A DNA stretch of 64,000 bases from Chitinophagaceae bacterium UBA1931 (GCA_002337125.1 DDFJ01000004.1:2638134-2702133), one strand, 5' to 3'; counted from the first letter of the stretch, positions 18,807-28,111 are shown. Notes: a model not told the origin generated them from the sequence alone. Made by a program: numbers and translations.

Positions 18807-19562
18807 ATGTTTGGATTATTTAAGAAAAAGAAAGAAGAAGTAAAGCATGAACCTGTAACGATTGATTACAGTGGCATAGGTGTGGATATGCATTCGCATC
18901 TCTTGCCGGGAATTGATGATGGTTCGCCTGATGCAGCAACTTCTGTTGGTTATATTCAGAAGATGATGGAGCTGGGATATAAAAAATTCATCACCACTCC
19001 GCATGTGTATACTGATCTTTATCCCAATACAAGAGAAACTATTCTTGCTGCACATGCAGTACTGAAAGAAGAGCTGGCGAAAGCACAGTTGAATGTGGAA
19101 GTCATTGCAGCAGCAGAATATTTTATGGATGATCTGTTTGCTGACCGGTTGAAAAAAAATGAACCGCTTCTTACACTGCATAAAAACTGGGTGCTGGTGG
19201 AAATATCATTTATGAGCCCGCCGCCCGATCTTGATCATTTACTGTTTGAACTGATTATGAACGGCTACCAGCCTGTGCTTGCACATCCTGAACGTTATAG
19301 TTATTATCACAACAAAAAACAGGAATACCACCGTTTTAAAGACAAAGGTTGTTTACTGCAAACCAACTTACTTTCTTTAGGCGGCTATTATGGAAGAAAT
19401 GTGCAGGAAGCGGCCCGTTATCTTGTTGATGAAAAACTGGTTGATCTCATTGGTACCGATCTTCATCACCAGCGGCATCTCGAAGCCATGCAGCATCCGC
19501 AGTTGTTTGCTGAACTGCAGCATGTGTTACAAAACAATACGATCCTTAATTCCACTTTATAA
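18807..19562 (+). CDS. PHP-domain tyrosine-protein phosphatase, CpsB/YwqE type
   Basis: 251 residues. After a short charged N-terminus, the PHP metal-binding motif DMHSHLLPGIDDGS begins at residue 27 (D27, H29, H31, D37, D38). Further metal and catalytic positions lie in TPHVYTDLYPN near residue 71, LAHPERYSYY near 150, and GTDLHHQRH near 214. Gram-positive CpsB/Wzb-type phosphatases remove phosphate from the tyrosine kinase that controls capsule chain length, and homologues are frequent in Bacteroidota polysaccharide loci. A regulatory role in export of this glycan is inferred. The partner kinase is not in the window. Confidence 0.88.
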   Translation: MFGLFKKKKEEVKHEPVTIDYSGIGVDMHSHLLPGIDDGSPDAATSVGYIQKMMELGYKKFITTPHVYTDLYPNTRETILAAHAVLKEELAKAQLNVEVIAAAEYFMDDLFADRLKKNEPLLTLHKNWVLVEISFMSPPPDLDHLLFELIMNGYQPVLAHPERYSYYHNKKQEYHRFKDKGCLLQTNLLSLGGYYGRNVQEAARYLVDEKLVDLIGTDLHHQRHLEAMQHPQLFAELQHVLQNNTILNSTL

Positions 19563-19565
19563 CCG

Positions 19566-20771
19566 TTGCCCAAACCCAAACTTTTAGTCTTATTAAACCG
19601 TCTCGCTGTTGGCGGACCTGCAACTGATTTACTCAGCGTATTATCGGGATTAAGTAATGACTTTACGATTTTACTTGTTGCAGGCGAACCTGATCCCGAT
19701 GAACAGCCAGCCGATTTTTTATTAGAGCAATACAAAGGTTTTGAAACAAAGAAGATTTATTTCCTGCGCCGTTCGGTGATCCCTGTTGATGATGTAAAAG
19801 CATACTACCAGGTGAAGCAGATTATACAGGAGTTTAAACCTGATATTGTGCATACACATGGCGCCAAGCCCGGCGTACTTGGACGATGGGCTGCACATAA
19901 GCTGGGCGTTCCCGTTATCCTTCACACTTTTCACGGGCATGTGTTTCATTCTTATTTCAACCGTTTTGTATCAAAGCGGATTATTGCACTGGAGCGTAAG
20001 CTGGCAAAGATTTCTTCAGCAGTTATTGCCATTAATCAAACATTGAAAGATGAACTGGTGAATGTGTATGCTGTTGCGCCTGCACAAAAAGTAAAGCTGG
20101 TAAAGATTGGCGTGGAAACAGAACGCTTTCCTGATAACGATGAAACGAAACGTAACCGTTTCAGAAATGAATTTTATGTAAGAGAACATACCATTGCCAT
20201 TGGTATTGCAGGACGTTTAGTGCCTGTAAAAAATCATTCATTTTTTATTGAAGTGGCTGAACGGGTGCTGCAGCAATCAACCAACAGGCAGCTGAAATTT
20301 TTTATTGTGGGTGATGGTGCAGAAAAAGCAAACATCATCCGCCGGTTAAATGAAAAGAAACTCTCTTATACACAGGCAGGAGCTTTATACAATCCATCGG
20401 CTTCATTTGTATTTACTTCATGGAGAAATGATATGGATGCTGTATATGCCGGCCTGGATATGGTGTTGCTTACTTCACTGAATGAAGGCACACCTGTTTC
20501 GCTGATGGAAGCCATGTCGGCAGCAAAGCCAGTTGTTTCCACCAATGTGGGAGGTGTGGCTGAATTAATTGAACATGGAACCACAGGGTTTATCTGTAAT
20601 AGTATTGAACAGATGACAAAAACAGTTTTGCAACTGGTTGAGTCGGCTGAATTGCGGAAGCAGGCAGGAACTGCTGCCCAGGCATTTGCCCAGGCACAAT
20701 TATCCAAACAGACAGAAATTAACGAACTGAGAAGTTTGTATTTGCAGCTGCTTGCACAACACAACAGATAG
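19566..20771 (+). CDS. Glycosyltransferase family 4 (TTG start)
   Basis: 401 residues from a TTG three bases after the phosphatase stop. KPKLLVLLNRLAVGGPATDL is the usual GT4 opening with the GGxxxD/E acceptor loop. Other motifs are DIVHTHGAKPGVLGRWAAHK near residue 95, HTFHGHVFHSYF near 119, GIAGRLVPVKNHSFFIEV near 213, and the donor-site segment LTSLNEGTPVSLMEAMSAAK near 300. It is probably an early transferase of the repeat unit, acting at the membrane. This is the last gene of the polysaccharide run before an unrelated regulator. Confidence 0.88.
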   Translation: MPKPKLLVLLNRLAVGGPATDLLSVLSGLSNDFTILLVAGEPDPDEQPADFLLEQYKGFETKKIYFLRRSVIPVDDVKAYYQVKQIIQEFKPDIVHTHGAKPGVLGRWAAHKLGVPVILHTFHGHVFHSYFNRFVSKRIIALERKLAKISSAVIAINQTLKDELVNVYAVAPAQKVKLVKIGVETERFPDNDETKRNRFRNEFYVREHTIAIGIAGRLVPVKNHSFFIEVAERVLQQSTNRQLKFFIVGDGAEKANIIRRLNEKKLSYTQAGALYNPSASFVFTSWRNDMDAVYAGLDMVLLTSLNEGTPVSLMEAMSAAKPVVSTNVGGVAELIEHGTTGFICNSIEQMTKTVLQLVESAELRKQAGTAAQAFAQAQLSKQTEINELRSLYLQLLAQHNR

Positions 20772-20844
20772 AAAAAGAAAAAATCTGTTGCTTTGGTGAA
20801 CCTTTTTGCGCAGCCGTTGTCATAACGGGAAGAATGAACAGCAG

Positions 20845-21729
20845 ATGGATAAGTTTACGATCAAAGATCTCGAAAATTTAAGTGGCATTAAGGCTCATAC
20901 AATCAGGATATGGGAGCAGCGGTATTCGTTTCTGAAACCGCAGCGTACTACAACGAATATCCGTTATTACAGCAGCGAAGAACTCAAGATGCTGCTGACT
21001 ATTTCCCTGCTGAATAAATACGGTTACAAGATTTCGCATATCGACAGGATGAGTAAGGAAGACCTACGGGCAAAAACACTTACTCTTCCCGGTAATGAAG
21101 CACAACAGGAGCGTATTGTCAATGATCTTATCCGCAGCATGGTTGATCTTGACATGAATGAGTTTGAACAGGTGCTTGATCAATACATTGCTTTACGTGG
21201 AATTGAGAAAGCCATCACGCAAATTATTTTTCCTTTTCTTGAACGTATCGGTATACTCTGGTTAACCGATCATATTAATCCGGCACAGGAACATCTTACC
21301 ACAAATATCATCCGGCAAAAACTGATTGTTGGAATTGATAAAGTTCAACCTGCCTTTGCTCTCAACAGCCAGGTGTTGCTTTTTCTTCCTGAAAATGAAC
21401 ATCACGAGCTGGGATTACTCTTTATGCAATACCTGTTGAAAAGCAGGGGCGCAAAAGTGATTTATCTTGGAGCTAACGTGCCTATGAAGGATTTGCAGCT
21501 GGTGGTGAATCTGAAAAAACCTGATTATGTGTACACGCATTTAACAACAGTAATCAGGGAATTTAATTTTGATAAATTTATCAGCGTCATAAAAACACAA
21601 CTTCCTACTTCCCGAATTTTTATCTCCGGTTTACTTACTCAGTCGTTTACTAAAAAAACGCTTCCTTCCAACATCCGTTTTTTGAAATCGCTTGCTGAAG
21701 TGCAGGAATTTATCAGTGGCCTGAAGTAG
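20845..21729 (+). CDS. MerR-type regulator with CarH-like cobalamin-binding domain
   Basis: 294 residues from the ATG at 20845. Thirteen upstream codons are open but the HTH begins right after this ATG. Residues 4-70 form the MerR winged helix (FTIKDLENLSGIKAHTIRIW, then NIRYYSSEELKML). A helical B12-binding cap contains W139-x9-E149-H150, the light-sensor cap motif of CarH. The Rossmann B12 domain has E185-x-H187-x2-G190, the lower-ligand motif, and VIYLGANVP. CarH-type proteins repress genes in the dark with adenosylcobalamin and release DNA in light. The residue after W139 is Leu, where Thermus CarH has the upper-ligand His, so the light response may be altered. The target is unknown. The 3' end overlaps the convergent acyltransferase by 17 bases. 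Confidence 0.88.
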   Translation: MDKFTIKDLENLSGIKAHTIRIWEQRYSFLKPQRTTTNIRYYSSEELKMLLTISLLNKYGYKISHIDRMSKEDLRAKTLTLPGNEAQQERIVNDLIRSMVDLDMNEFEQVLDQYIALRGIEKAITQIIFPFLERIGILWLTDHINPAQEHLTTNIIRQKLIVGIDKVQPAFALNSQVLLFLPENEHHELGLLFMQYLLKSRGAKVIYLGANVPMKDLQLVVNLKKPDYVYTHLTTVIREFNFDKFISVIKTQLPTSRIFISGLLTQSFTKKTLPSNIRFLKSLAEVQEFISGLK

Positions 21730-22630
21730 TTGTAGTTGCCGGCTCATCATTACCCGCCCAGAGTTTTCTGTATTCCTCTTTCCATTCATGTTTCCAACGC
21801 CTGTGACTCCATAAATAATTTGCAGGATGCTTACGGATGGAATCTTCAATTTTAGTTACCAGTAATTTTGCAAGTTCACCAGCAGAAAATTCATTTGGTT
21901 CTGCTGTTATGAGTTCCAGTTCAAATTGGTAATATCCCCTTTTTACTTTGTAGAAATTAATAAAAAAAACAAACGTATTGTTTCTCTTCGCACCCAGTTC
22001 CGGTCCTTTTACAAAAGGAGCAGGTTTTGAAAAGAAATTCATCCAGAATGCGTTTGCAGGTTTGCCGGGATTCTGATCAGCGGCGAGAGCGAGGACATAT
22101 TGGTTTTTCATATGTTCCTGCATTTGATTTTTAAAATCAGTTGCTGCAACAAGTAATGTTCCGGTTTTGCTCCTGATTTTTTTTACTATTTCATTCACAG
22201 GTTTGTTTGATAACGGCATATATACACCGATAAATGGAATTTTGCTATGCGCTGCAATACCAAGATTGGCTACTTCCCAATTAAAAAAATGAGCAGTAAT
22301 TAATTGTATACTTTTTCCTGAACCTTTAACCTGGTTGATGGCTTCGAGATTTCCCTGGAAACGTTTCAGAATATCTTTTTCTGTCCACGAAACCATTTTA
22401 ATCATTTCCATAAACATATCACAGAAGTTGTGATAAAAATCCTTGAGTATCTGTTCCCGTTCTTCTTCTGTTTTTTCAGGAAAGGCTATCAGCAGGTTTC
22501 CCCTTACTACATTTATGCGGTATTTGAATACATACACTACCAGGAAATAAATTAAATCGCCCAACAGGTAAAGCAACCGTAAAGGAAGAAAGGATAACAG
22601 TTTTATAAAACCGTAAACGATATAATACAT
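21713..22630 (-). CDS. Lysophospholipid/lipid A acyltransferase family (LpxL/HtrB-like)
   Basis: 305 residues from the ATG at 22630. A longer open frame upstream overlaps nadB and lacks family features. An N-terminal membrane anchor (YGFIKLLSFLPLRLLYLLGD) precedes YRINVVRGNLLIAFP, a family signature. The catalytic H-x4-E is H114 to E119 in AHFFNWE, and FIGVYMPLSNKPV follows. The family transfers a secondary acyl chain to lipid A precursors at the inner membrane. In Bacteroidota it may also serve ornithine or other aminolipids, so the exact product is open. The ATG lies 28 bases from the nadB stop, so the two genes probably share a transcript. Confidence 0.88.
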   Translation of the reverse strand: MYYIVYGFIKLLSFLPLRLLYLLGDLIYFLVVYVFKYRINVVRGNLLIAFPEKTEEEREQILKDFYHNFCDMFMEMIKMVSWTEKDILKRFQGNLEAINQVKGSGKSIQLITAHFFNWEVANLGIAAHSKIPFIGVYMPLSNKPVNEIVKKIRSKTGTLLVAATDFKNQMQEHMKNQYVLALAADQNPGKPANAFWMNFFSKPAPFVKGPELGAKRNNTFVFFINFYKVKRGYYQFELELITAEPNEFSAGELAKLLVTKIEDSIRKHPANYLWSHRRWKHEWKEEYRKLWAGNDEPATTTTSGH

Positions 22631-22658
22631 GTTTGTATGGTTTAAATGCAGGAGCTTG

Positions 22659-24257
22659 TTACAGTACAATGTTCTGCAACAGATCGCTCTTGTTCGGGTA
22701 ATCTGTATTGAAATGCAATCCACGGCTTTCTTTACGGAAAGCTGCTGCCTTTGTAATTAAATAACCAACCGTAATCATATTCCTCAACTCCATCATTTGT
22801 GGTGAAATAATCGTGCTGCGGTACAGGTTTTCGCTTTCTTCCCACAACAGGTCAAGCCGGCGCATTGCTCTTTCCAAACGGATATCATTACGTACGATAC
22901 CAACATAATCACTCATTACCTGTTGTAATTCTTTTAAGCTTTGTGTAATAAGAATCATCTCTTTCGGGTAACTGGTGCCTTTTACTTTCCATTCAGGAAA
23001 CTTCGGATGCTCAGTGATGGATTTTATTTTTTCCACTCCATCCATATAACAACGGTGAGCAAACACCATTGCTTCAAGCAATGAATTACTTGCCAAGCGG
23101 TTGGCGCCATGCAAACCGGTGCTTGCACATTCACCTGCGGTATACAAATGTTTGATGGATGTTCTTCCCCATTCATCTGCTTTAATACCACCGCAGCTGT
23201 AATGCGCTGCAGGTGCAACCGGGATCATATCTTTCGAAACATCAATTCCCAGTCCTTTACATTTTTCATAAATGTTGGGGAAGTGATGAATGAATTTTTC
23301 AAGATCCATATGCCTGCAATCGAGCCACACATGTTCAGTACCATTGATCTTCATTTCACTGTCGATGGCTCTTGCCACAATATCACGTGGAGCAAGATCT
23401 TTGCGTTCATCATAACGCTCCATGAATGCTTCTCCTTTGTGATTGCGTAGAATGCCACCATCGCCACGAACAGCTTCAGTAATTAAAAAAGCCTGGCCTT
23501 TTTGTCCGGCGAGATACAATGCAGTTGGATGAAACTGGATGAACTCCATGTTTTCAATTCTTCCTTTTGCACGGTACACCATGGCCACACCATCACCACT
23601 TGCAATGGAAGGATTGGTGGTTGTGCGGTATACCTGGCCGTTACCACCTGTTGCCAGCATGGTTATTTTAGACTGGATGATTTCGATCTGGTTGGTTTCA
23701 AGATTCAACGCATATACACCATAACACTGAATATCGGGTGTTGATTTGGTAACGAGATAACCAAGGTGGTGCTGTGTGATGAGATCAACTACAAAATAAT
23801 GATTGACGTACCTGATGTTTTTGCTGCGCTTAATTGTTTCAAGCAGTGCCCGTTCCATTTCAGCACCTGTTACATCTTTGTGATGAAGAATGCGGTGTTC
23901 GCTGTGGCCTCCTTCTCTTCCCAATGCATAATCACCATCTTTTTCTTTATCAAATCTTGCACCCCATTCAATGATTTCATTTACACGCATGGGTCCTTCC
24001 TTTACCACAATATCAACCACTTCTTTATTGCATAAGCCATCGCCTGCTATCAATGTATCTTCAATATGCTTGGCAAAGCTGTCGTGCTCAGGATCGTGAA
24101 CAACAGCTATACCACCTTGTGCATACTTGGTGTTGGTTTCATCGGTTTGTGATTTGGTAACGATCAATACGTTTTTATCCGGACATGCCTGTGCTACTTT
24201 AATAGCGTATGTTAAACCGGCAATACCTGAACCTATAACCAGAAAGTCTGTTTGCAT
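22659..24257 (-). CDS. nadB: L-aspartate oxidase
   Basis: 532 residues, full family length. The FAD-binding motif GSGIAG is at residues 8-13 (DFLVIGSGIAGLTYAIKVAQ), followed by KSQTDETNTKYAQGGIAVV, which NadB shares with succinate dehydrogenase flavoproteins. GREGGHSEHRILHHKDVTG, EFIQFHPTALY and GECASTGLHGANRLASNSLL are diagnostic. The C-terminal helical domain ends the protein. It oxidises L-aspartate to iminoaspartate in de novo NAD synthesis, acting before quinolinate synthase. The partners nadA and nadC are not adjacent here. It lies downstream of ispG on the same strand. Confidence 0.96.
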   Translation of the reverse strand: MQTDFLVIGSGIAGLTYAIKVAQACPDKNVLIVTKSQTDETNTKYAQGGIAVVHDPEHDSFAKHIEDTLIAGDGLCNKEVVDIVVKEGPMRVNEIIEWGARFDKEKDGDYALGREGGHSEHRILHHKDVTGAEMERALLETIKRSKNIRYVNHYFVVDLITQHHLGYLVTKSTPDIQCYGVYALNLETNQIEIIQSKITMLATGGNGQVYRTTTNPSIASGDGVAMVYRAKGRIENMEFIQFHPTALYLAGQKGQAFLITEAVRGDGGILRNHKGEAFMERYDERKDLAPRDIVARAIDSEMKINGTEHVWLDCRHMDLEKFIHHFPNIYEKCKGLGIDVSKDMIPVAPAAHYSCGGIKADEWGRTSIKHLYTAGECASTGLHGANRLASNSLLEAMVFAHRCYMDGVEKIKSITEHPKFPEWKVKGTSYPKEMILITQSLKELQQVMSDYVGIVRNDIRLERAMRRLDLLWEESENLYRSTIISPQMMELRNMITVGYLITKAAAFRKESRGLHFNTDYPNKSDLLQNIVL

Positions 24258-24312
24258 AATAAGTCAAAAATTAAAAATCAAAAGTGAAAACAGGAAGCCG
24301 TTATCACTCCGT

Positions 24313-26331
24313 TTATTCTTTTTCCACCCAGGCTTCATTTTCCCTGAGCAATTGAATGAGTTCGTTTACGGCCACATCGCTGTCGATATTCCGTTTAACG
24401 ATTTCTTTTCCTTTATACAGTGTGATTTTTCCAGGACCGCTTCCTACATAACCAAAATCAGCATCGGCCATTTCACCAGGTCCGTTCACAATGCAACCCA
24501 TAATTGCAATCTTCACGCCTTTTAAATGATTGGTGACTGAACGGATTTTTGCAGTTGTTTCCTGCAAGTCAAACAAGGTTCTTCCACAACTGGGGCAGGA
24601 GATGTATTCTGTTTTTGAAATGCGTGTACGTGTTGCCTGTAAAATAGTGAAAGCAGTGTTATTGATGAACTGCTCAGGAGTTTGACTGGTTACATAATTT
24701 CTGCCACTTGTATTTTGATTGTATGCTGCTGCCACTTCATAACTCTTACTGCTCATGCCCAGCGATATGCCATCACCAAAACCATCCAGCAGCAATGCGC
24801 CGCATTCAGTTGAATAATGAATGAGGTGTTCATCGGCTGTTTGCCAGTTACTGTCGGTCATTAAAATAACAGGGTTCTGAATATTTCTGTTCATCAGTTC
24901 AATCATCATCCTGCGCACACTCTGCATGGCATTTTTATTGGTGCTGCTTAAACACAAAACAACAGTTGGATCATTTGCCACTGCATCAAGGAATGTATAA
25001 TCGTTGATGGGCGTTTCGTCATTGTAGCAATCAATCATCACGAAATTGATGAGATCGCTTTTTGCATCTGCTTCAGCAAAACCACTATCCATAAAAATGG
25101 GGAAGTAAGATTTAGCAGAAGCTGATGACTGTATTTCTTTCCATGTTTCAGGATACACAATCACTTTTAATGTGCCGGGTAATTCAAAATCTAATTTCTG
25201 GTGAGCAATGAATATATAATCGGCTGCCATATCACCAATGGCCCATTTATCAGTTGCTTCATCATATTTATAACCGATACGTTCAAGATCTGCAGCAGTT
25301 ATCTTATTCAGCTTGCTTAAATCGGCAACCACAACAGGCACCTGTTTGCCGCCGATATTGCTTACTGCAAATGTTTCCCTTCTTTTGTACGAATAAGGAT
25401 CATAACTGATTTTATCAACAGGAGGTACAGCAGATGTTGCTGCAGTAGTACCCTGGTAGCGTTTCACCAGATCTTTACAAACAGGAATTTCAAATTCAGG
25501 ATCTTCGGTTAAGCTTACACGTATGGTATCACCAATTCCATCTTCAAGCAACGTACCGATACCTGCAGCACTTTTCACCCTTCCGTCTTCACCATCACCG
25601 GCTTCAGTAACTCCGAGGTGCAGCGGGTAAGCTTCGTTAAATTCATCCAGCATATGCTGAATAAGTAAACGGTAAGCCTGCACCATTACCTGCGGATTAC
25701 TGCTTTTCATACTCAGCACAATATTGTGATAGCTTTCAGCACGGGCAATACGCAGAAACTCCATTGCACTTTCCACCATACCAATAGCTGTATCGCCATA
25801 ACGGCTCATGATACGGTCGCTGAGCGAACCATGATTGGTACCAATACGCATGGCAGTTCCGTATTCCTTACAGATTTTTACCAGTGGAGTAAAACGTTCA
25901 CGTATGCGGTCGATTTCTTCATTGTATTCTGCATCGGTATAATCAATCTGTTCAAATTTTTTCTTGTCGACATAGTTGCCGGGATTCACTCTCACTTTTT
26001 CAATAATCCTTGCTGCCACTTCTGCTGCATTAGGAGTAAAATGAATATCTGCCACCAGCGGTACATTGTATCCTCTTCGCTTTAATTCATTTTTGATGTT
26101 GAGTAAGTTCTCTGCTTCTTTTTTAGAAGGTGCAGTAATGCGTACCATTTCAGCACCTGCTTCAATGCAGCGGATGGTTTGTTCAACAGTGGCAATGGTA
26201 TCCATTGTATCTGTTGTGGTCATTGTTTGCACACGTATGGGATGAAGATTGCCTAAAGATAAATCGCCGATTTTCACCTCTTTTGTCACCAATCGCTGAT
26301 AGCCTGTTAAAGAAGGGGTATATAAAAACAT
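24313..26331 (-). CDS. ispG: 4-Hydroxy-3-methylbut-2-enyl diphosphate synthase, long form
   Basis: 672 residues from the ATG at 26331, against about 370 in enterobacteria. Nineteen upstream codons are open but consist of an AT-rich intergenic repeat. The TIM-barrel part begins VKIGDLSLGNLHPIRVQTMT and includes PLVADIHFTPNAAEVAARI and KVRVNPGNY. A central insertion of about 270 residues follows, as known for Bacteroidota, Chlamydia and plant enzymes. The [4Fe-4S] domain at the end carries YISCPSCGRTLFDLQ and IAIMGCIVNGPGEMADADFG with the cluster cysteines. It catalyses the penultimate MEP-pathway step to HMBPP. Confidence 0.96.
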   Translation of the reverse strand: MFLYTPSLTGYQRLVTKEVKIGDLSLGNLHPIRVQTMTTTDTMDTIATVEQTIRCIEAGAEMVRITAPSKKEAENLLNIKNELKRRGYNVPLVADIHFTPNAAEVAARIIEKVRVNPGNYVDKKKFEQIDYTDAEYNEEIDRIRERFTPLVKICKEYGTAMRIGTNHGSLSDRIMSRYGDTAIGMVESAMEFLRIARAESYHNIVLSMKSSNPQVMVQAYRLLIQHMLDEFNEAYPLHLGVTEAGDGEDGRVKSAAGIGTLLEDGIGDTIRVSLTEDPEFEIPVCKDLVKRYQGTTAATSAVPPVDKISYDPYSYKRRETFAVSNIGGKQVPVVVADLSKLNKITAADLERIGYKYDEATDKWAIGDMAADYIFIAHQKLDFELPGTLKVIVYPETWKEIQSSASAKSYFPIFMDSGFAEADAKSDLINFVMIDCYNDETPINDYTFLDAVANDPTVVLCLSSTNKNAMQSVRRMMIELMNRNIQNPVILMTDSNWQTADEHLIHYSTECGALLLDGFGDGISLGMSSKSYEVAAAYNQNTSGRNYVTSQTPEQFINNTAFTILQATRTRISKTEYISCPSCGRTLFDLQETTAKIRSVTNHLKGVKIAIMGCIVNGPGEMADADFGYVGSGPGKITLYKGKEIVKRNIDSDVAVNELIQLLRENEAWVEKE

Positions 26332-26332
26332 G

Positions 26333-26366
26333 ATTTGAAAATTTGAAAATTCGTCAATTTGAAAAT
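26333..26366. repeat. AT-rich repeat, arm 1 (ATTTGAAAAT type)
   Basis: A run of ATTTGAAAATTTGAAAATTC followed by GTCAATTTGAAAAT lies just upstream of the ispG ATG. It is an inverted match to the stretch at 26454-26487. Repeats of this composition are common between genes in Bacteroidota. It probably explains the spurious upstream extension of the ispG frame. Confidence 0.6.
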
Positions 26367-26453
26367 AACCAGTAAAGTACTGATTCATCCGATGGCAAAT
26401 TTAACAAAGAAACCGCTCTATGGTTTAGGATTAGATTGTAATCAGGAAATTAA

Positions 26454-26487
26454 TTTTCAAATCTTCAAATTGATGAATTTTTAAATT
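26454..26487. repeat. AT-rich repeat, arm 2 (TTTTCAAATC type)
   Basis: The stretch TTTTCAAATCTTCAAATTGA, continuing TGAATTTTTAAATT, is the imperfect reverse complement of 26333-26366. The two arms are about 90 bases apart in the gap between batC and ispG. They could form a long cruciform or transcript hairpin, or may simply be two insertions of a mobile word repeat. Confidence 0.55.
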
Positions 26488-26489
26488 AA

Positions 26490-27116
26490 TTACCAGTCTT
26501 TTTGCGGCTGGGCAGGTGCATTGGTTTTTTTGCGCATTTTTTCCTGCAATTGTTTTTCTTTTTCTTCCAATGCTTTCAGGTATTGCTCTGCCTGTTTTTT
26601 ATTGAGCTTGCTTTGCTGGGGTTTGGGCGGAGGTGGTTCCTGCTGTTTCTTTTCTTTGGGTTGATCTTTGGGCTTTTGTTTTTTCTGCTCGTCGGGTTGC
26701 TTTTGTTTTTGTGTGCGTAATGCCAGCTGCAGGTTTTTTCTGATTTCGGCATCATTGGGTGTTAACCGCAGTGCAGCTTTATAGGCTTCAATAGCCTCGT
26801 TGAGCTGGTTGGCTTTATGATAAAGCACGGCTTTGTTGTACAAGGCCTTTGCTTTCATTTCAGGTGTGGAGGCAAGTGTTGCTGCTTCATCAAATGCTTT
26901 GATGGCATCTTCCTGCTTTTCCTGTTTGTATAAGGAGTTACCAAGATTAAACTGAGCTTCGGGTGAAGGCTTTTTGGCTAATGATTTCCTGTAGAGTTCT
27001 TCAGCTTTATCAAACTTCTCTTCTTTATAAAATTTATTGCCTAAGATTATTTCACCGTTTTGTGCCGAAGCAACGGTGATGGTTAAGATGGATACTATCG
27101 TCAGCAATAATTTCAT
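26490..27116 (-). CDS. batC: Tetratricopeptide-repeat protein, BatC-like
   Basis: 208 residues with an N-terminal signal peptide (KLLLTIVSILTITVASAQ). Two to three TPR units span residues about 20-125 (NKFYKEEKFDKAEELYRKSL, AQFNLGNSLYKQEKQEDAIK, AKALYNKAVLYHKANQLNEA). The C-terminal third is a low-complexity tail rich in Lys, Gln and Pro (DEQKKQKPKDQPKEKKQQEP). Position, size and ATGA overlap with the VWA-domain gene upstream match BatC of the Bat operon, which has been linked to aerotolerance and envelope stress in Bacteroides and Leptospira. The mechanism remains uncertain in the literature. Confidence 0.75.
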   Translation of the reverse strand: MKLLLTIVSILTITVASAQNGEIILGNKFYKEEKFDKAEELYRKSLAKKPSPEAQFNLGNSLYKQEKQEDAIKAFDEAATLASTPEMKAKALYNKAVLYHKANQLNEAIEAYKAALRLTPNDAEIRKNLQLALRTQKQKQPDEQKKQKPKDQPKEKKQQEPPPPKPQQSKLNKKQAEQYLKALEEKEKQLQEKMRKKTNAPAQPQKDW

Positions 27117-28111
27117 GCAGTTTTCTTTCGTTCACTGATAAACAATTCAATCACCAGTAACAGCAGTGCTGCTGCAATAAACCAGGTAAAGTAGTTGTTG
27201 AAACTGGCATTACTGACATTATCTTCCAATCCTTTTTTATCGAGCTGGTTAATAATGCCGGTCACATCTTTGATCATGGCATCATTGTTCTGCAGGTTGC
27301 CATACAATCCGCCATTTGCTGCTGCCACCTGCTGCAGTAATGCTTCATTTAGTTTTGAAACAACAGTATTTCCCTCCTGGTCTTTTTTAAATTCTTTTGT
27401 TTCGGGATCCATGATGGGCGAACCTTCTGCTGTTCCCAAACCAATTGCAATTAATAAAATACCCCGTTGCTTTAATTGTTTGGCAATGGTTACTGCCGAT
27501 TCATCATGGTCTTCGCCATCGGTAATCAGTATTACTACTTTGTAGCGTTTGTCCTGCTGCGGAAAACTTTCAGCTGCAAGCCTCAATGCTTCGCCAATAA
27601 CAGTTCCCTGAGTTGGAACAGCATCGGGAGCAGCTGCCTGTACAAACATATTAGCCGCACCCTGGTCGGCTGTTAATGGCATGGGTATATACGCTTTACC
27701 TGCAAACCATACCAATCCAATCCTGTCATCGGGTAACTGGTCGAGCAGTTTGCTGATGAATTGTTTGGATTTATCTAAACGGGTTGGTTTAATATCATCG
27801 GCCAGCATGCTTTTACTTACATCCATGGCAATGATGATATCTCTTCCCTTACGGTTTACATTTTCACTTTTACCCAGCGAACGCAGATTGGCTGCACCCA
27901 ACGCAGTTAATGCCATGGCTGCAAGAATGAGATAAAATTTACGGGAGAATTTTTTACCGGAATGACCCGAAGTAATAAGGTTGATGAGTTGTTCATCGCC
28001 CAGCTTCTTTTTCGCTTTTCGTTTCCAGCGAAGGTTGAAGATAAACAGCAACACTGCCGGTATCAGTAACAGCAGCAACAGCAAATATTCTATGTGGGCA
28101 AATGAAAACAA
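27113..28111 (-). CDS. batB: VWA-domain membrane protein, BatB-like
   Basis: 332 residues. Membrane segments lie near residues 8-25, 58-75 and at the C-terminus (FTWFIAAALLLLVIELFI). A periplasmic von Willebrand factor A domain sits between the last two. The MIDAS motif is D96-V-S98-K-S100 (AMDVSKSM), with further metal-site residues around TQGTVIGEAL and ITDGEDHDES. Arrangement and length match BatB, and it overlaps batC by ATGA. BatA, BatD and BatE, usual partners, are not adjacent: upstream are a small unknown gene and a beta-lactamase, so the Bat operon is incomplete here. Confidence 0.82.
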   Translation of the reverse strand: MFSFAHIEYLLLLLLLIPAVLLFIFNLRWKRKAKKKLGDEQLINLITSGHSGKKFSRKFYLILAAMALTALGAANLRSLGKSENVNRKGRDIIIAMDVSKSMLADDIKPTRLDKSKQFISKLLDQLPDDRIGLVWFAGKAYIPMPLTADQGAANMFVQAAAPDAVPTQGTVIGEALRLAAESFPQQDKRYKVVILITDGEDHDESAVTIAKQLKQRGILLIAIGLGTAEGSPIMDPETKEFKKDQEGNTVVSKLNEALLQQVAAANGGLYGNLQNNDAMIKDVTGIINQLDKKGLEDNVSNASFNNYFTWFIAAALLLLVIELFISERKKTA

